This document shows, in pieces, positions 28,201-34,715 of a DNA stretch of 36,726 bases. Within the stretch, counting starts at the first letter, position 1. The number at the start of each line of letters is the position of its first letter. The notes under the pieces are model-generated. The model was given only the letters and a program-made list of their open reading frames with translations, was not told where the DNA came from and ran no database searches. The stretch is from Planctomycetaceae bacterium (GTDB lineage Bacteria > Planctomycetota > Planctomycetia > Pirellulales > Pirellulaceae), in contig DUDC01000248.1 of the NCBI GenBank assembly GCA_012959465.1, positions 1-36,726 on the forward strand, written 5' to 3'. Position numbers and translations under genes: made by a program.

Positions 28201-28575
28201 TGCTATCGCCGACATCGAAGCGTAGTCCCTCAGCAAGCGCTCGCATTGATGAACAGCGGACTCGCGCTCGATCAGTCGAGAAAACTGGCGGAATCTCTTG
28301 CTATGGAGCTAGACGCCGGTGAAGACACAGAGGAGCAACCGTTTGTTGTGGCAGCGTTCGAGACTATCCTCAATCGTTCACCCACCAATAAAGAGTCGTC
28401 AATCTGTCGACAGTTCCTGGCAGACCATCTCGATGTGTTAAGGTCAAAAGAATCACGAACTTTTGCTCCCGGAGGCACAGCGAAACGGGCGCCTTCGGCC
28501 GATCTAGTGCAGCGTGCCAGAGAGAACCTGATTCAGGTGTTGTTTAGCCATAACGAATTTGTCACGATTCGCTGA
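25264..28575 (+). CDS. DUF1549/DUF1553 protein with heme motif and LamG-like domain between coiled coils
   Basis: 1103 aa with a signal peptide (about 1-20) and GGAG six bases before the ATG. Order: heme motif CYACH (C39) in VKPLLRQH; DUF1549 (about 150-360) with [10 protein letters not shown]; a heptad-rich helix (about 449-485); a concanavalin/LamG-like beta domain (about 497-672, with WHVINGDWEYENGRLF and AIWVHSGSAEF); a second long Ala/Glu/Lys-rich coiled coil (about 677-800); and DUF1553 (about 810-1100) with NQIWMRHFGQPLVKSVSNLG and SATYRQSS. The LamG-like insert takes the place held by discoidin repeats in the protein at 19524, which suggests that this variable slot sets glycan binding (inference). 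It is followed 41 bases later by a DUF1501 gene, as in the first pair. Confidence 0.93.
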   Translation: MPLVVRTMIVASLVAMNVANGREPVDYTRDVKPLLRQHCYACHGGLKQKGGLRLDTGSAARMGGDSGPAIVAGNIPKSLLLHALTGEAGFKMPPKEQGATLSVDEIDVIRRWIVAGAHSPDNEQPEADANDYWSYQVPQRPTVPRGNSSWDRNAIDAFISAKHQQRDLVPSPESAREIWLRRVYLDLIGLPPKRSELHAFLTNNGDDAYERVVDDLLNRPQYGERWGRHWMDVWRYSDWYGSRNINEIRYSQRHIWRWRDWIVESLNADKGYDLMVREMLAGDELAPDNPDVVRATGFLGRNWYKFDRNVWMFDVVEHTAEAFLGVTMRCARCHDHKYDPLSQQEYYQFRAFFEPHDVRTEPLSLFTEREKDSTLGMVLKDGISRVYDKEGDAPTHLFLRGDDRSPDKDHALAPDVPASLGGAEVTIHPVDLPVTAYYPAMRSHLLDDRVKMAVDALKQAERTLAQSAEAVAQAGRAVATAQRASSELDLNQTEPFLAEDFSKPRKEVWHVINGDWEYENGRLFEKKVGSFFTMVTKSNHPRNFRAKAVYRPLEPGSYRSIGFSFDYVDQGNSQDVYTSTGDATQSVQAFHRKNGKQVYPQSGIVKTKLAVGEVTTLEWEVRGSQLQMWLNGEHKLEYVLPVPRTDGRFAIWVHSGSAEFLSLHVTELVPTLDDLLRSEQEAIDQVAVNNLKRATAIAELESMKARIAAELAKYGLRAGKIKDLSLQASRAAQRVVIAKKQEESLVAEQRLAALTLLNADNATSDSKAVAEAELNLKQAQTATDKAIQALETADGSYEPLGEVYPATSTGRRRALAKWITAANNPRTSRVAVNQIWMRHFGQPLVKSVSNLGTNGAEPSHPQLLDWLAMELVDNGWRMKPIHHLLVLSATYRQSSSSDREEPADADNRYLWRMNSQRMQAEVVRDSLLFLADSLDVTSGGAEIPESDGESVLRRSLYFRNTPNEQMQMLSVFDMANPNRCYRRHRSVVPQQALALMNSGLALDQSRKLAESLAMELDAGEDTEEQPFVVAAFETILNRSPTNKESSICRQFLADHLDVLRSKESRTFAPGGTAKRAPSADLVQRARENLIQVLFSHNEFVTIR

Positions 28576-28616
28576 TGCGGGACAGGCTCGATCGGCCTCA
28601 GTAAAGAGATTTCAAA

Positions 28617-30077
28617 ATGACCAAAAATCGACCACTCTGCGGACGAGTGCAGCGACGCCAGTTTCTGTCGGATATAGGAATGGGCTTCACCGGCCTAGCC
28701 CTCGCGTCGATGCTGAACAACGATGGCCGCGCTACAGCCAGCGAGCGACGAGCATCACCCAACGGCGACCCACACTTCAAGCCAAAGGCAAAATCGGTGA
28801 TTTGGTACTTCATGTTGGGAGGAACCAGCCATCTTGAGAGCTTTGATCACAAACCGGCCCTCAACAAATACGCTGGCAAGACAATTGATGAGTCACCATA
28901 CCGGACTGCTATTCTCAACTCGAAATTCTACCGCAAGAACGTTCGCGACTTTGCTGGCACGCCACGGGCATTGATGTCAACTCTCTTTCCCCTGCAAATC
29001 GGCTTCCAAAAGAGGGGACAAAGCGGAATTGATGTCAGCGATTGGTGGCCACACGTAGGGAATTGTATCGACGACATCGCCGTCGTACGCTCGATGTGGA
29101 CAACCGACAACGACCATGCGGCACAGCTTCAGTTTCACACCGGGCGACACATATTTGATGGATTCTATCCGGCCATCGGCTCTTGGGTTCATTATGGCCT
29201 CGGTTCGCTTAACGACAATTTGCCGAAGTTTGTAGTGATGGGACCACCTCCCGGTGATTGCTGCGGCGGTGCGGGAGCCCATGACGGGAGCTATTTAGGG
29301 CCCGAGCACTCGGGCGTGTCCCTAGCCATTAATCGCAGCGAACCTTTGCCGTTCGGCACTCCGGGAAACAACATTACGCTAGCTGAACGCCGCGACCAAC
29401 TCAATCTACTCGACCGTCTCAACTCGGTGGCTGGCGTCGACTACCCCGATGATGCGCAACTCCGGGCGCGCATCAAATCGTATGAACTTGCTTTTCGCAT
29501 GCAAATGTCGGTCCCAGAAATCGTACGAATCGAAGACGAAACATCGACAACCAAAGAAATGTACGGCCTCAATGATCCGGCCTGTGCAACGGTGGGTCGA
29601 CAGAGCCTGGCAGCTCGCCGGCTAGTTGAACGGGGAGTGCGTTTTGTGCAAATTTACGATAACGGTTGGGATGCCCATTCAAAACTGAAACAGAATCACT
29701 CGACTCGTTGCAAGGCTGTTGACCAACCAATAGGCGCCCTGTTGACTGACCTCAAGCAACGCGGCTTGCTGGATGAGACGATTGTCGTTTGGGCAACCGA
29801 GTTCGGGCGGACTCCTGGATCCGAGCGGTCGGACGGCCGCGACCATCATCCCTATGGCTTCACTGTTTGGATGGCTGGCGGCGGGCTAAAAGGCGGAATC
29901 ACCCACGGTGCGACCGATGAGATCGGGTTCCACGCGGCGGAAAACCGCCACTACGTCACAGATTTGCACGCAACGTTGCTCCACCAACTTGGCATCGACC
30001 CACGACGCTTGGAAGTCCCGGGCCACAAACGGCTCGACATCGACTTCGGCGAACCGATCCGCGAGATCATTGCCTGA
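28617..30077 (+). CDS. Tat-exported DUF1501 protein, second copy
   Basis: 486 aa with a twin-arginine leader (RRQFLSDIG near residue 14) and a hydrophobic region to about residue 35. DUF1501 marks: VIWYFMLGGTSHLESFDHKP, SMWTTDNDHAAQLQFHTG, WATEFGRTPGSE, GRDHHPYGFTVW and the C-terminal end IREIIA. It resembles the 22765 product in length and motifs, but its middle part is of a different subgroup (CCGGAGAHDG insert, YPAIGSWVHYGLGS). GAGA lies about seven bases before the ATG. It is presumably co-transcribed with the gene before it. The fold is alkaline phosphatase-like, the function unproved. Confidence 0.93.
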   Translation: MTKNRPLCGRVQRRQFLSDIGMGFTGLALASMLNNDGRATASERRASPNGDPHFKPKAKSVIWYFMLGGTSHLESFDHKPALNKYAGKTIDESPYRTAILNSKFYRKNVRDFAGTPRALMSTLFPLQIGFQKRGQSGIDVSDWWPHVGNCIDDIAVVRSMWTTDNDHAAQLQFHTGRHIFDGFYPAIGSWVHYGLGSLNDNLPKFVVMGPPPGDCCGGAGAHDGSYLGPEHSGVSLAINRSEPLPFGTPGNNITLAERRDQLNLLDRLNSVAGVDYPDDAQLRARIKSYELAFRMQMSVPEIVRIEDETSTTKEMYGLNDPACATVGRQSLAARRLVERGVRFVQIYDNGWDAHSKLKQNHSTRCKAVDQPIGALLTDLKQRGLLDETIVVWATEFGRTPGSERSDGRDHHPYGFTVWMAGGGLKGGITHGATDEIGFHAAENRHYVTDLHATLLHQLGIDPRRLEVPGHKRLDIDFGEPIREIIA

Positions 30078-30126
30078 GGATGATTAGAGGCGGCTTGAGC
30101 ATCGATACTTCGGAGCCATGGCTTGA

Positions 30127-30276
30127 AACCCTTTTGACTCCGGTTATCTGCTGCCGCCCGACGCTCCCGGGCTCGGAGTTGAAATCGATGAATCGGCCGT
30201 CGGGCGATACCCTCCCATTCCAGAGGGCAACTGTCCGCGTCTGTACCGCGCCGATGGCTCGTTCACGAACTGGTAG
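30127..30276 (+). pseudogene. 3' remnant of an enolase-superfamily (mandelate racemase/galactonate dehydratase-like) gene
   Basis: Between a stop at 30124-30126 and TAG at 30274-30276 one frame reads as the C-terminus of an enolase-superfamily sugar-acid dehydratase: LPPDAPGLGVEIDE near its middle, then PRLYRADGSFTNW just before the stop. There is no start codon, promoter or catalytic domain, and the preceding bases are the end of the DUF1501 operon. I infer that the rest of the gene was deleted, leaving about 49 codons. Identification rests on the LPxxPGLGVE(I/V) C-terminal pattern of the family. Confidence 0.65.
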
Positions 30277-30375
30277 GCAGTGCACCCTAAATCCAGCCGC
30301 TCGGCGCTACGTAAGCGGTCTGTTGAATGTGCCAGAACTCGTAATCCTCACAACGTCGACTAAGTAAACCGGACG

Positions 30376-32274
30376 CTAACGCGTGCCGGCTGATTTGACG
30401 ATTCGCTCGAAACGATAGATTCCGCGACCGTTTGTCGTGACGACTAACATGTAAGCATCCCCATGCTGATCGCTGCCGAATGAGATTGGCTGTAGCGCGG
30501 ACGAACTGGGGATTCCCTCATTGGAAATCACCTTATTTGCCGCCGCGTCGTATCTCAATGCCCACAAACGGCCACTGATATAGTCGCCGTAGACATAGGC
30601 ACCCTTCAATTCAGGAATTCGGTCGCTCTGACAAACAACACCGCCGGTTATCGACCGACCAACTTCATGATCGTATTCCCAAATCGGCTCGATCAAATCT
30701 TCACGGGGACTCGATCCTTTACGGCCAAAGGGGTGGGCACCCTCACGAAGATTCCAACCGTAGTTGCCACCGCGTGTGATGATGTTTATTTCCTCCCACA
30801 AGTTCTGGCCAACGTCACCTGCCCATAAGAGGCCGGTCTCGGCATCAAAAGACAACCGCCAGATGTTGCGAATGCCGTAGGCCCAAATCTCACCGAGCGC
30901 GCCGGGTTGGCCAACGAACGGATTGTCTTCCGGAATTGAGTAGTTCTTGCCTGCGTCTTTCTTATCCACATCGATTCGCAGGACCGACCCTAACAACTTC
31001 GAGAGATTCTGCCCATTTCCATGCGGGTCGTTTCCAGCGCCTCCGTCTCCTAAAGCAACGTACAACTTCCCGTCTGGACCAAACTCAATCGTTCCGCCAT
31101 TGTGGTTCCAGTAAGGCTGTGCGATACGGAGAATCTCTTCCTCGAACTTAGCGTCGGCCTTGTTCGAATCGTCTTTTGATACGCGGAATCTCGAAATCAC
31201 CGAAGTCTGCGGTCTGTCGCGAGTGGTGTAATAGATGAAGAACTGGCCGTTTTCTTTGAAGTTCGGGTGGAAGGTAAAACCTAGCAGGCCCTCCTCGTTT
31301 TGGCGGTCCTTATAAACCACTTTGGACTCAATATCCAGAAACACCTTGGAGCGTTTCGCTTTCTGATCATTGGGGAACACGTGGATGACGCCGCGTTGTG
31401 TCGCCACGAAAACGCGATCGCTTCCGTCATTAGCATGAGTCAAAACAATCGGTCGGAAAGAACGAACTCTGCCATCGTCGCTGTCTGTTGACCAACCATC
31501 CCATTCCAAATTGGGAAAGGCAATCGCGGGTCGCAGGGCAAGTTTTCGGTCAATAGGATCGACGACAGGTTTTCCCGGCGTAAGCTCGCGAATCTTGATG
31601 TTTCGGTAGGCGACTTGGTTGCCATGATCCTGCAAGACGATGTGGCCCTTGGTTGCCTCTGCCCAACCGGGCGTATCGGCAAACTTACTCTTGGCGACGC
31701 GGCTCTTCCAATCGGCATTTCCAATCGTGAATTTGTAGTAACGAATACCGTTCATGTGTACGGAGGATCCATCCTTTGAAATGCGGATATGCAGGTGGTT
31801 CCACTCTCCTGCTGGCCTCGTCGCATCCTCAGACGCTTTATAAAGCTGATAGAGCCAACCGGATTTCTGTGGGTCATGCCCGTCGACGTTGTCTTGAACC
31901 TGAATCTCGGCACCACTCCACGGTGCGCCGCGAGCATTCTCCAACACATGGAACATGATGCCGCTATTCCCACCTGGGGAGATGTTGTACTCCAACGACA
32001 ATTCAAAGTCCTCGTACTGTTCCGCGGTGATGATGTCTCCAGCCCCGCCACCGGTCCGAGTCAACGCACCATCCACCACCGACCAGCCTTTACCGATCGT
32101 ATCCTTCTTGTAGTTCCGCCAACCGCCAGTGGTTTTGCCATCGAATAGCAGTTTCCAACCCGCCTTGGATTCGGACGACGAAAGAGAATTGAGCCCTTCG
32201 GCGGATGAGTAGGAGGAAAGCGTGGCGACCAACAAAATGGCAGTTACCCAGGAAGCAACGGTGTTCCGTCTCAT
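30376..32274 (-). CDS. DUF1080 (LamG-like) domain fused to a PQQ-type glucose/sorbosone dehydrogenase
   Basis: 632 aa with a signal peptide (about 1-25, ending SSAEG) and GAGG five bases before the ATG. Residues about 35-230 are a DUF1080 / 3-keto-disaccharide hydrolase-like domain (WKLLFDGKTTGGW, GNSGIMFHV, EWNHLHIRI, GHIVLQDHG). Residues about 240-625 form a glucose/sorbosone dehydrogenase-like beta-propeller (GLLGFTFHPNF, the catalytic-type WNHNGGTIEFGPDG, ALGDGG, GIRNIWRLSFD, NYGWN), which would use PQQ. The protein probably oxidises a sugar outside the cytoplasm while its first domain binds or cleaves a glycoside; the pairing is inferred from sequence only. It lies 148 bases downstream of another leftward gene. 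Confidence 0.9.
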   Translation of the reverse strand: MRRNTVASWVTAILLVATLSSYSSAEGLNSLSSSESKAGWKLLFDGKTTGGWRNYKKDTIGKGWSVVDGALTRTGGGAGDIITAEQYEDFELSLEYNISPGGNSGIMFHVLENARGAPWSGAEIQVQDNVDGHDPQKSGWLYQLYKASEDATRPAGEWNHLHIRISKDGSSVHMNGIRYYKFTIGNADWKSRVAKSKFADTPGWAEATKGHIVLQDHGNQVAYRNIKIRELTPGKPVVDPIDRKLALRPAIAFPNLEWDGWSTDSDDGRVRSFRPIVLTHANDGSDRVFVATQRGVIHVFPNDQKAKRSKVFLDIESKVVYKDRQNEEGLLGFTFHPNFKENGQFFIYYTTRDRPQTSVISRFRVSKDDSNKADAKFEEEILRIAQPYWNHNGGTIEFGPDGKLYVALGDGGAGNDPHGNGQNLSKLLGSVLRIDVDKKDAGKNYSIPEDNPFVGQPGALGEIWAYGIRNIWRLSFDAETGLLWAGDVGQNLWEEINIITRGGNYGWNLREGAHPFGRKGSSPREDLIEPIWEYDHEVGRSITGGVVCQSDRIPELKGAYVYGDYISGRLWALRYDAAANKVISNEGIPSSSALQPISFGSDQHGDAYMLVVTTNGRGIYRFERIVKSAGTR

Positions 32275-32422
32275 GATGACCTCGAAATTGGTACAAATTA
32301 GTTTTTGCTAGACCATCAATGTACCGCCCACCGTTCCATCGGAAAAGCGCTGTGGAAGAAAGACCGAGCCAGATGCGGGCCGTGATCTCGCATCGCCCAA
32401 CCTAAAATTCCGCAATGACAAA

Positions 32423-34357
32423 TCAGTGCGCGGCGGGTGTTGGGGGAAGAACGCACCCGTAGATCATCCAACCGTCTGGGCGGGTATAAACGTGATAGCC
32501 TCCGAGACCGAACTTTCCTTCAATGGCGGCAAATGGGGGCAAGTTCTCGCCATTAATCCTCTTCTTCGGTGTTGACTCATCCTCTGGTTCGTCTTCTCTG
32601 GAGATCGCGCGGATCAAGCGGACGAGAAAACTCTCCGACTTGGCGATCTTGTTTAGACGCATCAACTCATAGTTGATCCGGTAGGCACCCGCGATATCGA
32701 TGAACTGAGAAGAACTGATGCCTCCCTGTTCTTGTGCAGCCATTCGGCCCAGCTCGGCCATGACGCCCTGGTAGCCGTTATCCGCTGCCAAGTGGTTGCG
32801 TTGCTTCCAGTTGGCGTCGACCAAATCAACCAAGTACATCCAATCGCTACAGTAAAAAAAACGTCCGTACGCGACCGTAATTCCGGGGTTGATCGTTCGT
32901 TTGACCCTATTGCCAACATTCGCTGGTTTAGGGTCCCGTGGGCCGAATCCCTGTCGAGGCGGTGCATCGCCTCTCCTCTTTGGCGGCAGAAGTTCCCAAA
33001 CATCGTGTTTCTTCTTGGAAATATGATGCTTGATGCCGGTATCCTTCGGTAGACGCGCCTTGAACAACTGTTGCAGAACCGGCGCATTAACGAGTGGGAT
33101 CGATATCACGATCTTCTCACTTGTTTCAGTAACCGGCAGAACGACATTGCGGGAAAAACTCAAGCGTCCTTTCATTTGCGCGATGAGGTCCTTCTCGATA
33201 TCGATCTGCAGCCCCCGCGGGTCTTCCGCCATTTCACTTAGCAGCGCCTGAGCGTACCCGGGTTGATCGAGCCAGTCGTCGACCAGGCTCTTCAGCTGAG
33301 CGAAGGCAAAGGCAATGTCCCAGGAGACTTCCGACGAGGAGGCCGCGGAACTGTCCACCCATTCGTCGGGAGGTAGTTCGGCGGCGGGCGGGAAATTGAG
33401 CGCCAAGACTGCATTTTTTCGCTTCGCTTGAGGAGCGTGTATGAAGGAGACCATTGTCGAATCTCGGCCTTGTTGCGCGAAACCAAGCCTCCCACCAGCG
33501 GCTTCAATGGCGTCAAAACCCTGTCGCCGCAACACTTTGATACGGTCTCGCCGGCGCCGTCTTGGCCCTTCATTCGCATCACGCACAATCGCCGAATAGT
33601 CCAACGGAATGACGAACCACTGGCTGTCCGTTTTCAGGTTTGGTGCAGCATTGTCCAGTTGTTTCTGAACTGTCTGAAACGCGTCGCTCCTCGCCAGTGA
33701 ATCGGCAGCGGCAGGGTTTTTCAGTCGAGCGAGTACATCATTCAAAACAACAATGTGGTCCGTAACGATCAGGACTGTCTTGTTCAGATAGAACTCGATG
33801 TTGTGTGTCTGCAGGTTCTTGGCCTTCAGCCTGGCACTTATGTGGTTGCCCTTCGTCTCGATCTTCGCGCCTTTTTTCTGCAACGATTGAATGACGTTGT
33901 TCAATAGGTTCTGCGCCGCCATTTCATTTTTCGTCACGTCGATGATCAGGACAAAACCGCGTTGCAGGTCCTTTTCATCATCGCCCCATTGTAGAGCGGC
34001 CGCAGCAATTTCACCGGTGGCAACGTCCCCGAGGTCAGCAATGCGAACGCCAAGCCGATGCTCGGCGGTCGCGAGTTGGTCGTTGAATTGCTGACGAAGT
34101 TGATTTCGAAACGGCGCCAGTCGGGCGTCGGCGAGCACGATCCCCCATTGCGTCTGATCGAAACGGGCGGACATCGTTTTGTAGTCGGGAAAAGAAAGCC
34201 AACCCTTGGCATCCTTGGAAAGTAGATCCTGGCTGGGCGGCACGGCCTGAACGATCGGGAGTATCACCAATCCAAGGCAGACGATCGTCGATTGTGCCAC
34301 GACGCGAAAAATTGAAAGTTTTGAAGTAAAACGGCTGCATACCGGCCGGTGCATCAT
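32423..34357 (-). CDS. Secreted protein of unknown function
   Basis: 644 aa. I do not recognise the family with certainty. A signal peptide is clear (about 20-38, VCLGLVILPIVQAVPP) from either of the tandem ATGs at 34357 and 34354; GGGGA lies just before. The mature part is soluble, with Lys- and Arg-rich helices and beta strands in a pattern reminiscent of DUF3352-type extracellular proteins (for example GFVLIIDVTKNEMAAQNLL, then NKTVLIVTDHIVVLNDVLARL). There are no catalytic motifs, no CxxCH and no transmembrane segment in the mature part. A Pro/Lys/Arg-rich linker is near residue 470. It lies upstream of the DUF1080-dehydrogenase gene on the same strand and is divergent from the TPR-like gene. 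Confidence 0.75.
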   Translation of the reverse strand: MMHRPVCSRFTSKLSIFRVVAQSTIVCLGLVILPIVQAVPPSQDLLSKDAKGWLSFPDYKTMSARFDQTQWGIVLADARLAPFRNQLRQQFNDQLATAEHRLGVRIADLGDVATGEIAAAALQWGDDEKDLQRGFVLIIDVTKNEMAAQNLLNNVIQSLQKKGAKIETKGNHISARLKAKNLQTHNIEFYLNKTVLIVTDHIVVLNDVLARLKNPAAADSLARSDAFQTVQKQLDNAAPNLKTDSQWFVIPLDYSAIVRDANEGPRRRRRDRIKVLRRQGFDAIEAAGGRLGFAQQGRDSTMVSFIHAPQAKRKNAVLALNFPPAAELPPDEWVDSSAASSSEVSWDIAFAFAQLKSLVDDWLDQPGYAQALLSEMAEDPRGLQIDIEKDLIAQMKGRLSFSRNVVLPVTETSEKIVISIPLVNAPVLQQLFKARLPKDTGIKHHISKKKHDVWELLPPKRRGDAPPRQGFGPRDPKPANVGNRVKRTINPGITVAYGRFFYCSDWMYLVDLVDANWKQRNHLAADNGYQGVMAELGRMAAQEQGGISSSQFIDIAGAYRINYELMRLNKIAKSESFLVRLIRAISREDEPEDESTPKKRINGENLPPFAAIEGKFGLGGYHVYTRPDGWMIYGCVLPPTPAAH

Positions 34358-34715
34358 GTCCCCAAGCCTCAGTCCAGGAAAGCGTCGAAGTTAGTCTGTC
34401 ACTGCGTCATGCTACGAATTCTACCGCTTGTAGCCGTGCCACGGCAATGCCGTCAGTACAATCAGCATCTCCCGGCCATTCTAACAGTGGCTCTAAAGTC
34501 AATGGCCATAGTGGATACCAGTAATACGCGTTAATTTTGGGTGTTGGACGCACCTTTTTGCGGCTTGCCACTTGCCGACCAGGCACTTACGCTAGGTGCT
34601 AATAAATTCGTCTATACCTTACCTACCGCGGCGTCACCCCGCTCCATTGCCCACCGCAAATATTCTGATTTCACACCGCGCGAGTGAATCGTTTCGTTGG
34701 ACTAGGGAACCCTCC
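34358..34715. other. Divergent intergenic region, no gene recognised
   Basis: This 358-base region separates the leftward unknown secreted gene from the rightward TPR-like gene and must contain both promoters. An AT-rich part (about 34520-34680) is the likely control zone, with TAATAA and TATACC hexamers near 34600-34620 but no properly spaced -35 partner that I can support. No coding potential is evident. Confidence 0.4.

Noticed and set aside
30080-30367. Forward 95-codon frame as a real gene
   Set aside because: It is in another frame from the recognisable enolase-superfamily tail and has no family features beyond its first residues.
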